Notes: generated by a model not told the origin, from the sequence alone. Positions 54,486 through 63,286 are shown, counted from the first letter of the stretch. The stretch is 64,000 nucleotides of DNA from SYIM01 sp041182885 (GCA_049423065.1 JBMSQB010000003.1:72408-136407); one strand, 5' to 3'. Program-made: numbers and translations.

Positions 54486-55433
54486 TCAGACGGGGTTCAA
54501 TCGCGACTCAAGCGCACCACCCGGCAGCAGCGTGCACCAGTCGGCCGGTCGCGTTTGCAGTCCGCCTGAAGGGAGCTTGAACGCCTTGATGGCGTTTTCG
54601 CGCATCATTTTTCGATAGGGATCAGGCCGATAGTTGTGCGCCTGAATATCGCGCACTGCGCGTTCAGGTTCAATGACGGGCCAGTCGGTGCCGAACATGA
54701 ATTTGTCCTGACCATAGGTGTTGGCGTAGTGCACCACCTGGGACGGCCAGTGGCTGGGTGCGTAGGCATCGCCACAGAAAAATACGTTGTCATGCTTCCA
54801 CGCCATGGAAATCATTTCATCGACCCAGGGGACGCCCAGGTGAATGCCGATCAGCGTGAGCTCGGGATACAGGATCGCCACGCGGTCGAAGGCGATGGGG
54901 TGCGCCACACTGGGCAGTCGAAGGTCGCGGCGATACACCAGGTTGTGACCCACGTGCATCATGATGGGAACACCAAGCTCGGCACATTTCGCATTGATTG
55001 GCATGACATAGGGGTGGTCTGGCGGCATGTCGAACCAGTGCGGGTAATAGTGCGCGCCGACGAAGCCCAGATCCTTCACAGCATGTTCGAGTTCACGCAA
55101 CTGGGCGAGGCCCAGGGTCGGATCGATGCCGGCGAGCCCCGAGAAGCGGTCGGGATGGGCCTGACAGATCTCGTGGACCCGCTCGTAAGACAGATGCATG
55201 GAGGTGGACCGGCGCAGGTCGCCGCACCGAACGGCAATCAACAGCGAACGCTCGATGCCGCACCGATCCATCTTTCTGATGTAGTCGTCGATGCTTACGC
55301 CCTGGGCCTGCGCAATGGACGCATCCTGCCGAACCTGCGCCGCAAACGACTGATCGGTGGGGTTGAGGCCAGCGGCCATTTCCTGGGGGGTTCTGACGTT
55401 GACGACAATATCGATAGCGCCGAGGGTGGTCAT
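54486..55433 (-). CDS. Amidohydrolase family protein lacking the first HxH metal motif
   Basis: 315 residues, amidohydrolase_2 type. The N-terminal strand is AIDIVVNVRTPQE: the positions of both histidines of the usual D-x-H-x-H motif are Val10 and Asn12. Later ligands are kept: His160 (IMMHVGHN), His198 (GIHLGVPW) and Asp250 (FMFGTDWPV). It may use one metal, none, or act as a decarboxylase or hydrolase with changed chemistry. The ATG at 55433 is the likely start. It heads the minus-strand operon and lies 221 bases from the divergent monooxygenase gene. Confidence 0.78.
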   Translation of the reverse strand: MTTLGAIDIVVNVRTPQEMAAGLNPTDQSFAAQVRQDASIAQAQGVSIDDYIRKMDRCGIERSLLIAVRCGDLRRSTSMHLSYERVHEICQAHPDRFSGLAGIDPTLGLAQLRELEHAVKDLGFVGAHYYPHWFDMPPDHPYVMPINAKCAELGVPIMMHVGHNLVYRRDLRLPSVAHPIAFDRVAILYPELTLIGIHLGVPWVDEMISMAWKHDNVFFCGDAYAPSHWPSQVVHYANTYGQDKFMFGTDWPVIEPERAVRDIQAHNYRPDPYRKMMRENAIKAFKLPSGGLQTRPADWCTLLPGGALESRLNPV

Positions 55434-55654
55434 GAGTGATATCCGGATATCCGAGAGTTGAGAACGCCCCTGATGGCGCTTGTCACCGTCAACTGTCGGA
55501 CAAATCGTCCCCCACAGCAATTGGAGTCGATGGTTTCCGGTATGAAGTGAGACGCGGGGCTTGCCGCAGGGCGCAGTCAGTGCCATTCTCCCCGCACTCT
55601 CACCCCCCTCATGTCAGACCCGCTTCGGAACCCGCTTGCCCCGTGCGTAGCCCA
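55434..55654. promoter_or_regulatory. Divergent promoter region between two catabolic operons, with a 14-bp palindrome
   Basis: A perfect palindrome GATATCCGGATATC at 55438-55451 lies five bases upstream of the amidohydrolase ATG, so it could be an operator or a transcript hairpin overlapping its ribosome site. The rest of the spacer, GC-rich with CCCCC runs, shows no other structure I can support. Confidence 0.4.
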
Positions 55655-56788
55655 ATGAAACCGCCGGATTCCGCTCGGTCTGCACTGGTGGTGGGAGCGG
55701 GCATTGCCGGCATGAGCGCTGCGATCATGTTGCGTGAGGCCGGCCTCTCGGTTCAGCTGGTGGATATCGCGACCGAATGGAAGATGTCTGGCGCCGGTCT
55801 CACCATCAGCGCGTCCACGCTCCGTGCGCTACGCATGGCCGGGCTTCTCGATCAGGTGATGACCCGAGGCCATACACACGCCGGTATCCAGGTGTGCGAT
55901 GTGGAAGGTCGCCCGATCAGGATGGTGGTGAGCCCGCCGCTACCCGATGCCGAGGTGCCGGGCGCCGGCGGCATTTTGCGCGCCACCTTGCATGCAGTGA
56001 TGGCGGAACGTCTGCATGCGCTGGACATCCCGGTGCGGCTTGGCCTGACGCCTGAATCGATCCTGACGCGCGACCGCGGATGCGAAGTGGTGTTGTCGAA
56101 CGGCAGCGTGGAGCATGTCGACCTTGTGGTGGGCGCTGACGGGCTGTCCTCGGGTGTTCGGAAGCTGCTGTTTCCAATGGCTCCGGCCCCCGTCTTCACC
56201 GGGCAGGCTTGCTGGCGGCTGGTGATTCCCAGACCCGCGGCGATCGATAACCGACACTTTTTTCTGGGTGGACCGGTCAAGGTGGGCCTCACCCCGGTGT
56301 CGCAGGATGAGATGTATCTCTTTTTGCTCGAGCATGTTCCTGCCAACCCGTGGCGCCCCGAGGCCACGCAGCACGAGGTGCTGGGCTCACTGCTTGCGGG
56401 ATTCGGTGGTGTCCTCGCCGACATCCGTGCCGCCCTCAATCCCGATTCGAAAATTGTTTACCGCCCGCTGGAAAGCCACCTTCTGCGGCATGATTGGTGG
56501 CGGGGCAACGCGATTCTGATTGGCGATGCCGCACACGCCACCACGCCGCAACTTGCCTCCGGTGCCGGAATGGGGCTGGAAGATGGAATCGTGCTTGCGC
56601 AGGAAGTGTCGCGTTCAACAAACCTGACCGAGGCATTCCGAGGGTTCATGCGTCGTCGCTTCGAGCGTTGCAAAATGGTGGTGGAGAACTCGCTTGAGAT
56701 CGGGCGACTGGAAATGTCTGGGGCGTCGCCTGCCGACCAGACAGCGGTGGTGGACCGATCGCTTGCGGCGCTTGCTCAGCCCATCTAG
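55655..56788 (+). CDS. FAD-dependent class A flavoprotein monooxygenase
   Basis: 377 residues. Fingerprints: SALVVGAGIAGMSAAIML (FAD ADP-binding), DLVVGADGLSSGVRKLL (the DG motif) and ILIGDAAHATTPQLASGAGMG with the GD motif and LED tail. This is the salicylate/6-hydroxynicotinate hydroxylase group that adds oxygen to aromatic rings with NAD(P)H. The ATG at 55655 (MKPPDSARSA) is chosen; the longer frame to 55436 spans the divergent promoter. It heads the plus-strand set with Bug, HyuA/HyuB and enamidase-like genes. Confidence 0.88.
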   Translation: MKPPDSARSALVVGAGIAGMSAAIMLREAGLSVQLVDIATEWKMSGAGLTISASTLRALRMAGLLDQVMTRGHTHAGIQVCDVEGRPIRMVVSPPLPDAEVPGAGGILRATLHAVMAERLHALDIPVRLGLTPESILTRDRGCEVVLSNGSVEHVDLVVGADGLSSGVRKLLFPMAPAPVFTGQACWRLVIPRPAAIDNRHFFLGGPVKVGLTPVSQDEMYLFLLEHVPANPWRPEATQHEVLGSLLAGFGGVLADIRAALNPDSKIVYRPLESHLLRHDWWRGNAILIGDAAHATTPQLASGAGMGLEDGIVLAQEVSRSTNLTEAFRGFMRRRFERCKMVVENSLEIGRLEMSGASPADQTAVVDRSLAALAQPI

Positions 56789-56835
56789 TTGTCATGGTGA
56801 TTTCTGAGGGCAGCCATGTTTTTGGAGATACGCTG

Positions 56836-57801
56836 ATGAAAATCCCTTTGCTTATGTCTTTGCTCGTTGGCGCTGTCGGTCTGTCAATGACCGCGCCTGC
56901 AGCTGCGCAAACCTATCCTGCCCGCCCCGTAAAGTTCGTGGTGGCCTCAACCGGCAGTCCCCAGGACGTGATCGGCCGATTGTTTGCCCAGAAGATCCAG
57001 GAAAGCTGGGGGCAGCCGGTGGTGGTTGAAAACCGCGCTGGTGCCGGCGCACTGATTTCAATTCAGACCGTGGTGAAGGCGCCGGCAGACGGCTACACGA
57101 TTCTGGTGTCGTCCACTGCGTTTGCCGTGACCCCGTGGATGTACGCTCAGCATGGCTACGATTCCGAGCGCGATTTCATTCCGGTGGGCCTGCTCGCTTC
57201 CGCGCCGAACGTATTGGTTACCAGCCCCGCCAGCGGGCTGCGCACGCTGAAGGAGGTGGTTGAGCGTGCGCGGTCGGGCAAGGTTCAGTATGGTTCGCCG
57301 GGCTACGGGACCACGCCTCAGCTGTCAGCGGAATACCTGTTCAAGTCGCTCGCCCGGGTTGATGTCCTGCACGTGCCCTACAAGGGCATTCCCCCAGTCA
57401 TTACAGCCGCGATCTCCGGCGAAGTCGATGTGGCATCGACTGCGCTTCCGCCTGCGGTGCCACATATCAAGGCGGGCCGGCTGGTGGGCCTGGCCGTGAC
57501 AAGCGGTTCGCGCAACCCAGCCATCCCCGACGTTCCAACCATTGCCGAGGCGGGGTTCACCGGCTTCGAAGATGAGTCCTGGGTCGGGGTCTGGCTTCCT
57601 GCTGCCACGCCCGCGCCGGTGGTGGCCCGATTAAAAGATGAACTCGATCGCGCCGTGGCCGCATCCGATCTGCGCGACAAACTCCGGGCGATCGGGTTTG
57701 AGGCCAGCACGCTCCGCGGCGAAGCGTTTGCGCAGATGGTCAAGCGCGAGCTCGACAAATGGCAGCGTGTGGTGAAGGAAACCGGCGCCAAAGTGGAGTG
57801 A
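56836..57801 (+). CDS. Tripartite tricarboxylate transporter (Bug/TctC) substrate-binding protein
   Basis: 321 residues. Signal peptide MKIPLLMSLLVGAVGLSMT ending at AAAQTYPARP. The ligand loop is VASTGSPQDVIGRLFAQKI, with VASTGSPQ in place of the usual VPxxPGG, so the binding pocket may differ from other Bugs here; ENRAGAGALISIQTVVKA follows. VPYKGIPPVITAAISGEVDV lies in lobe two. The 1-bp TGATG overlap with the next small gene implies coupling. Likely importer for the substrate of this catabolic set. Confidence 0.9.
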   Translation: MKIPLLMSLLVGAVGLSMTAPAAAQTYPARPVKFVVASTGSPQDVIGRLFAQKIQESWGQPVVVENRAGAGALISIQTVVKAPADGYTILVSSTAFAVTPWMYAQHGYDSERDFIPVGLLASAPNVLVTSPASGLRTLKEVVERARSGKVQYGSPGYGTTPQLSAEYLFKSLARVDVLHVPYKGIPPVITAAISGEVDVASTALPPAVPHIKAGRLVGLAVTSGSRNPAIPDVPTIAEAGFTGFEDESWVGVWLPAATPAPVVARLKDELDRAVAASDLRDKLRAIGFEASTLRGEAFAQMVKRELDKWQRVVKETGAKVE

Positions 57802-58175
57802 TGCGCGCGCCTCCTTCTCCAGCCAGGGCTGGAAAGCGCATCAGGCCGCGGCTGGGCGGCCCGCATGCAGCCAGCCCAGCCCCGGCGGTGCTTGCGCTTC
57901 AGCTTCTTGGCAGCTGGAACCGGCTCGCCAATGGTCATGTTGCGCTGAGCGCCGGCTGCTCCTGCGGGGTGGCGGACAGTCAACTCCGGGTGCAGGACTT
58001 CGAGCAGGATATTCTCGATTTTCTTCGCAGCCGACATCCGATTGCGCTGCGCACGGATAGCATTCAGACACTGCTCACCGACCTGGCCCGACATGCTGAT
58101 GATCGCGCTCGACCCGTTCTTGCCGACCTTGCCCGCAGTCTCGATTCTTTCGAGGCGCAGCATAGCGGACGTTAA
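57801..58175 (+). CDS. Small protein with a CxC motif, unknown function
   Basis: 124 residues. The start codon overlaps the Bug stop (TGATG), which supports translation. The N-terminal third is Pro/Ala/Arg-rich; then VLALQLLGSWNRLANGH, LSAGCSCGVADSQLRVQDFEQDI (the CSCGV motif) and a helical C-terminus (LARHADDRARPVLADLARSL). I recall a similar CSCG-VQDFEQ pattern in Burkholderiales hypothetical proteins but cannot name the family. It may bind metal or simply be structural. The longer frame beginning inside the Bug gene (57759) is not used. Confidence 0.55.
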   Translation: MRAPPSPARAGKRIRPRLGGPHAASPAPAVLALQLLGSWNRLANGHVALSAGCSCGVADSQLRVQDFEQDILDFLRSRHPIALRTDSIQTLLTDLARHADDRARPVLADLARSLDSFEAQHSGR

Positions 58176-58199
58176 TTGCGTTTCAGGATCCCCCATCGA

Positions 58200-60284
58200 A
58201 TGAACAAATCGCCCTCACGTTTTCGGATTGCAGCTGACATTGGCGGCACCTTTACCGATGTGGCTGCGTTTGATGAACGGTCCGGCCGCCTCTTGCTGGG
58301 CAAGACCCTCACGACTCCTGCTCGACTGGTCGACGGCATCAATACAGGCGTCGGCAAGGCCGGTTCACGCATGGCTGAAGCCGGGCTGTTTCTGCATGGG
58401 TCCACCATCGCGATCAACACCATGCTCGAGCGAACCGGCGCACGGGTGGCGCTCGTGACAACGCAGGGCTTCCGCGACATCTATGAAATTGGACGGGTGA
58501 ACCGACCGGACGCTTTCAACCTGCGGCATCGCAAGCACGAGCCGCTCGTTGAACGCGCGCTGCGCTTTGAAGTGCGCGAGCGGTTGATGTATGACGGCTC
58601 GGTGCTTGAACCGCTCAACCTCGACAGCCTGAACGACGTGGCCGATCGGATCGCGCAAGAAAACGTTGAAGCGATTGCGATTCTGTTCCTTCATGCCTAT
58701 CGCAACCCGGCGCACGAGGTGGCGGCGCGCAAAGTCCTTCAGAAGCGCTTTCCGGGGCACTTCATCACGATATCGTCCGAGTTGTCGCTCGAGTACCGCG
58801 AGTTTGAGCGCACCTCTACGGTGGTTGCCAATGCCTACGTCGGCCCTCGGGTTCATCGTTATCTGGAGGAAATCGATTCGCAGACACGCCGTGACGGTTT
58901 CGCCGGCAAATTCATGGTGGTTCAGTCCACGGGTGGCCTGTATTCCCTTAGCGAGGCAAAGCAGGAATGCGTGCGAATGATGGAGTCGGGTCCGGCTGCA
59001 GGAGTGATTGGCACCCAGGCCATGTGCGCCATCATGGGACTGAAGAACGCGATTGCATTTGATATGGGGGGGACCACCGCCAAGGCGGGTGTGGTCCGAG
59101 ATGGCGCAGCCCTCACCACCGGCGCCGCAATGATCGGGCACTATTTTGTGGGCCTGCCCCTGCTTACTCCCATGATCGATATTCATGAGGTGGGCACGGG
59201 CGGCGGCAGCATCGCGCGGATCGCGCCGAGCGGTGGGTTACGGGTGGGGCCGCAGAGCGCGGGGGCTGCGCCGGGCCCTGCCTGCTATGGGCTGGGCGGA
59301 ACCGAGCCCACCGTGACCGACGCGAACCTCGTGCTTGGCCGGCTCGCGGAGGATCGCTTCCTGGGCGGCGAAATGCAGCTCGACCGGTCTGCAGCCGAGG
59401 CCGCCATCCGCGCTCGTATCGCCGAACCTCTGGGTCTGACGGTGGTCGAGGCTGCCGCTGGCATCTTGCGGATCGCATCGGCTGCCATGTCTCATGCGGT
59501 CAAAGGGGTCACGACCGATCGCGGGCTGGATCCGGGTGAGTTCCCGACACTGTTTGCCTACGGTGGCGCCGGTCCGCTGCATGCCTCCATGGTTGCGCGC
59601 GAGCTTCGCATTCCCGAGGTGGTCATCCCAACGGCGCCTGGGCATTTTTCTGCGTTTGGCATGTTGTTGTCCGACTTCCGTCGCGACCTGGTGCAGTCGC
59701 GCTTCGTTCGGCTTGACGAGGTTGATCTGGCTGAGCTTCAGGGTTGGTTTGCAGAACTTGAGGCGCGAGGCACTGCTGCGGTGAACGATGCCCGGCTGGA
59801 TACCCGTCGGCTGGTGCTGTCACGCTCGCTCGACATGCGCTATGTGGGGCAAGAGCATGCGGTGACCGTGGAGATTCCGCTTGCGGTGTTTTCCAGGCAG
59901 GGCAAGGCAGGCATCAAGAAGCATTTCGACGAGCTGCACAAGGAACGCTATGGACGGGGATCGCCCGAGGAGCCTGCCGAGATTGTGAGCATTCGCAGCA
60001 CTGTCACTGGCGTGATGGCCAAGCCCAGGCTTGCGAAGATCGACCGTGGGAGTGCACGACCCGTTGTGGCCGCATCGTCGGGAACGCGGCGCGTGTTTTT
60101 CCCGGGTCACGGCTGGTTGAAGTGCGCTACGTGGAAACGAGAGGCCTTGAAAGCGGGCAACCGCATTCAGGGCCCGGCACTCATCGAAGAGCATGCCTCC
60201 ACCACCGTGGTGCAACCGGGCGACGCACTCAAGGTGGATGCGTTCGGCAACCTGATCATTTCGATTGGACTGGCATCAGCATGA
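58200..60284 (+). CDS. Hydantoinase/oxoprolinase subunit A (HyuA)
   Basis: 694 residues. HyuA and HyuB together hydrolyse cyclic amides (N-methylhydantoin, 5-oxoproline, caprolactam) with ATP. The N-terminus holds the actin-like ATP site ADIGGTFTDVAAFD, and further on STVVANAYVGPRVHRYLEE, QSTGGLYSLSEAK, FDMGGTTAKAGVV and HEVGTGGGSIARI. GYRSxx-type end motifs precede the C-terminal ALIEEHASTTVV. The ATG at 58200 (MNKSPSRFRIAADIG) is chosen over the TTG at 58176. It overlaps hyuB by four bases (ATGA). The lactam it opens is unknown. Confidence 0.92.
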   Translation: MNKSPSRFRIAADIGGTFTDVAAFDERSGRLLLGKTLTTPARLVDGINTGVGKAGSRMAEAGLFLHGSTIAINTMLERTGARVALVTTQGFRDIYEIGRVNRPDAFNLRHRKHEPLVERALRFEVRERLMYDGSVLEPLNLDSLNDVADRIAQENVEAIAILFLHAYRNPAHEVAARKVLQKRFPGHFITISSELSLEYREFERTSTVVANAYVGPRVHRYLEEIDSQTRRDGFAGKFMVVQSTGGLYSLSEAKQECVRMMESGPAAGVIGTQAMCAIMGLKNAIAFDMGGTTAKAGVVRDGAALTTGAAMIGHYFVGLPLLTPMIDIHEVGTGGGSIARIAPSGGLRVGPQSAGAAPGPACYGLGGTEPTVTDANLVLGRLAEDRFLGGEMQLDRSAAEAAIRARIAEPLGLTVVEAAAGILRIASAAMSHAVKGVTTDRGLDPGEFPTLFAYGGAGPLHASMVARELRIPEVVIPTAPGHFSAFGMLLSDFRRDLVQSRFVRLDEVDLAELQGWFAELEARGTAAVNDARLDTRRLVLSRSLDMRYVGQEHAVTVEIPLAVFSRQGKAGIKKHFDELHKERYGRGSPEEPAEIVSIRSTVTGVMAKPRLAKIDRGSARPVVAASSGTRRVFFPGHGWLKCATWKREALKAGNRIQGPALIEEHASTTVVQPGDALKVDAFGNLIISIGLASA

Positions 60285-62095
60285 AGAAGAAGACAACACG
60301 CCGCAAGGCCGATCCGGTGACCGTGGAACTGGTGCGAAACAGCCTGCTCGCTGCCACCGAAGAAATGAAGTCGGTGCTGATGCGCACCTCCTACAACATG
60401 ATCATTTATGAAGCACTCGACTTTACTGTCGGGCTGTTCGACCGACGGGGCGATACACTTTCAATCGGTCTCGGTCTTCCGATGTTCATTCGCGGCATGG
60501 CCGACACCGTCAAGTCCAAGATCAGGCACTGGGGCTATCCTGGCATTCACCCAGACGACATCCTGCTCACCAACGACGCCTACACCACCGGGGCGCACCT
60601 CAACCATCTCACGTTCTCCATACCCATCTTCCACAAGGGCGAGATTGTTGCCTTTTCCACCTGCATGGCCCACTGGCAGGACATTGGCGGAATTCTCAAT
60701 GGCATGACCTTCGACATTTACTCCGAAGGGCTGCAGATTCCCCATGTGAAGTATCACTCGCGTGGAAAGGTCAATGTCGATGTGCGCGAGTTCATCAAGA
60801 TGAATGTTCGTCGACCCGACCGCGCAATGGGGGATCTGGAGGCGCAATTGTCTGCGTGTCGCGTGGGCGTGAGGCACATGGAGGCACTGATTGCGAGGCA
60901 TGGCATCGATGAAGTGCTTGCCAGCCTCGATGACATCATGGGTCAAAGCGAGAAGGAGGCGCGGCTTCAGATTGCCTCCATTCCAGACGGCGTCTATGAG
61001 GCTGAGTCGCAGATGGACGATGACGGCGTGGACATCGGCCGCGCGGTTCCCATTCGCGTGAAGGTGATCGTCAAAGGCGATCGTATGACCGTTGACCTTT
61101 CAGGGGTCAGCCCTCAGGTGAAAGGGTTCTACAACTCGAATGCTGGCGTGGCATGTGCGCAGGTGGCCTTCAAGTGCATCGCGCTCCCAGGGGACTATCC
61201 CATCAATGATGGCGGGTTTCGCGCGCTCGATGTCATCGTTCCTCCCGGAACCGTCGTAAGCGCAAAGCATCCGGCGCCGTATCGGGTCTGGATGACGTAT
61301 CCAATGACCGTGGTCGACACGATCTTCAAGGCGCTCGCGCCTGCGATTCCCGACCGTGTCATCGCGGGTCATCATGCCGATCTGCTGACCGCCAACATCA
61401 ACGGTATCCATCCCCGGGATGGTCGGTTGTGGATCTATCTGGGCGGTCTGATCGGTGGCGGCTGGGGTGCAAAGTCCGATGAAGACGGTGTCAACGGCAC
61501 CATCTGCATGAACGATGGGGACACGCACAACGGTCCGTCGGAACAGGTCGAGAACAAGTTTCCGCTGCTGGTCCGCCGCTATCAATTGCGTCAGGACTCG
61601 GGCGGGGCAGGGCAGTTTCGCGGTGGCCTGGGGACCGAGGTCGAGGTGGAGGCGCTGTCCTCCATCAACTACATGACGCGCTCTGACCGGGTTGTCAATC
61701 CGCCCTGGGGACTTCATGGCGGCAAGAGTGCGCTCGGCAATCGGATTGCGGTACGCAGAAAAGGCGGCGAGCTCACCGTGTACCCCGGCGGCAAGCTCGA
61801 TACGCGTCTCTCAAAGGGTGATGCCTACATCATGAGCTCGGGCGGCGGCGGGGGCTTTGGTCGGCCTGAGGAGCGATCGCTTGATGCGCTTGCCCGAGAT
61901 GTCCGCCAGGGCTATGTCTCGGTGGAGGCGGCATTGCGCGACTACGGCGTCCGGTTTGATCCTGTTTCGTTGTTGCCGATCGGGGTCCTGAAGTCACCGA
62001 AGCGGACCAGTGCCAAAGCGCCAGGCACGCCCCGCCCGCGCTTAAAGCGCGTTGCAAGCGCAGCCACGAATCCTCGTAAACGGAGTGCCTCATGA
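60281..62095 (+). CDS. Hydantoinase/oxoprolinase subunit B (HyuB)
   Basis: 604 residues. Partner of HyuA in ATP-dependent cyclic amide hydrolysis. Family motifs: DPVTVELVRNSLLAATEEMK, LMRTSYNMIIYEALDFTVGL, LTNDAYTTGAHLNHLTF, MAHWQDIGGI and GQFRGGLGTEVEVE, then the C-terminal SSGGGGGFGRPEER. The ATG at 60281 overlaps the hyuA stop. The longer frame from 60122 is inside hyuA and is not used. The C-terminal tail is basic and Pro-rich. The gene overlaps the enamidase gene by four bases. Confidence 0.92.
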   Translation: MKKKTTRRKADPVTVELVRNSLLAATEEMKSVLMRTSYNMIIYEALDFTVGLFDRRGDTLSIGLGLPMFIRGMADTVKSKIRHWGYPGIHPDDILLTNDAYTTGAHLNHLTFSIPIFHKGEIVAFSTCMAHWQDIGGILNGMTFDIYSEGLQIPHVKYHSRGKVNVDVREFIKMNVRRPDRAMGDLEAQLSACRVGVRHMEALIARHGIDEVLASLDDIMGQSEKEARLQIASIPDGVYEAESQMDDDGVDIGRAVPIRVKVIVKGDRMTVDLSGVSPQVKGFYNSNAGVACAQVAFKCIALPGDYPINDGGFRALDVIVPPGTVVSAKHPAPYRVWMTYPMTVVDTIFKALAPAIPDRVIAGHHADLLTANINGIHPRDGRLWIYLGGLIGGGWGAKSDEDGVNGTICMNDGDTHNGPSEQVENKFPLLVRRYQLRQDSGGAGQFRGGLGTEVEVEALSSINYMTRSDRVVNPPWGLHGGKSALGNRIAVRRKGGELTVYPGGKLDTRLSKGDAYIMSSGGGGGFGRPEERSLDALARDVRQGYVSVEAALRDYGVRFDPVSLLPIGVLKSPKRTSAKAPGTPRPRLKRVASAATNPRKRSAS

Positions 62096-63285
62096 AAACA
62101 GCGATCGTGAACCTCGGCACCATCGTGACCGGAGACTGGCGAGACCCTTATGCCCAGGGCGATTGTCTGGTGATGGACCACGGAAAAATCGTGAGCGTTG
62201 GAACTGCCCCCACCGACCTTCGCGATTGCGACGTGATCGTTGATGCGGATGGTGCGACGGCGATACCCGGATTCATCGACTCTCAAATTCACAACACGTT
62301 TGGTGACTACACCCCGCGCCAGAAAACTGTGGGATTTCTCGAGAGCTACACCCACGGCGGCACCACCACCGCGATCAGCGCATCGGAGGTGCACGTTCCG
62401 GGGCGCCCGAAAGATCCCGAAGGTGTCAAGGCGCTTGCCGTTGCGGCGCGAAAGTGCTTCGAGTCGTTTCGGCCAGGGGGCATGCGGGTTCACGCAGGCT
62501 CGGTGATCATGGAGCCCGGGTTGGTCGAGGCCGATTTTGAGGAGATCGCGAGAAAGGGCGTCTGGCTGGCGAAGGCCGGCTTTGGCGCGGTGAAGTCGCC
62601 CTATGAATACGGGCCGATGATTGCCTGGGCAAGAAAGCACGGCATGGTCACCATGGTTCATACCGGCGGATCCTCGATCCCTGGCTCATCGGGTATCTGG
62701 GCCGATCACCTGATCAAAATTCAGCCGGATGTGTCCTTTCATGTGAATGGCGGCCCGGTTGCCATGCCCGACGAAGATTTTCCACGTATCGTCAACGAGT
62801 CAAAGATTGCACTTCAGGTTTGCACTGCGGGCAACTTGCGAACCACGCTTTTGTTGTGGAAGCTCGCAAAGGAGGCGGGCCAGACCGACCGCTTTCTCAT
62901 TGCAACCGATACGCCCACCGGCTCGGGCATCATGCCGCTCGGCATGATGTACACCATCACGCATCTCGCGAGCCTCACCGACATGCCGGTCGAGACCGCG
63001 ATTGCTGCAGCCACCGGAAACAACGCGGTGGTCTACCGCCTGAATTGTGGCTTCTTGCGTCCCGGAAAAGATGCCGATGTGGTGCTGCTCGATGCCTGCG
63101 TGGGCGGCTCCAAGAAAACCGCGCTCGATGCGCTGCGAAACGGCGACATTGCGGCGGTGGGTGCGGTATTCACCGACGGCGTTCCACGGTTTGTGGGTCG
63201 CAGTCGCAACACACCCGCGCCCAACCGGCGGATTCGGGTGGCCGAGTGCCGCCTGCCGATGGACTTTTCTGGCGTGGCGCACTGA
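62092..63285 (+). CDS. Enamidase-like amidohydrolase, with Gln replacing the first metal-binding His
   Basis: 397 residues. The sequence follows clostridial enamidase (6-oxotetrahydronicotinate amidohydrolase) closely by recollection: GDYTPRQKT, GGTTTAISA, HVPGRPKDPEG, HTGGSSIPGSS, NGGPVAMPDED and GLNCGFLRPGKDADV-like RLNCGFLRPGKDADVVLLD. Metal ligands: Lys168, His190, His217 and Asp273 are present, but the HxH motif is Gln65-x-His67 (DSQIHN). Enamidases split a ring enamide formed by partial reduction of pyridinones. In the operon it follows HyuAB with a 4-base overlap. Symbol omitted because the activity is unproven. Confidence 0.82.
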   Translation: MKTAIVNLGTIVTGDWRDPYAQGDCLVMDHGKIVSVGTAPTDLRDCDVIVDADGATAIPGFIDSQIHNTFGDYTPRQKTVGFLESYTHGGTTTAISASEVHVPGRPKDPEGVKALAVAARKCFESFRPGGMRVHAGSVIMEPGLVEADFEEIARKGVWLAKAGFGAVKSPYEYGPMIAWARKHGMVTMVHTGGSSIPGSSGIWADHLIKIQPDVSFHVNGGPVAMPDEDFPRIVNESKIALQVCTAGNLRTTLLLWKLAKEAGQTDRFLIATDTPTGSGIMPLGMMYTITHLASLTDMPVETAIAAATGNNAVVYRLNCGFLRPGKDADVVLLDACVGGSKKTALDALRNGDIAAVGAVFTDGVPRFVGRSRNTPAPNRRIRVAECRLPMDFSGVAH

Positions 63286-63286
63286 C

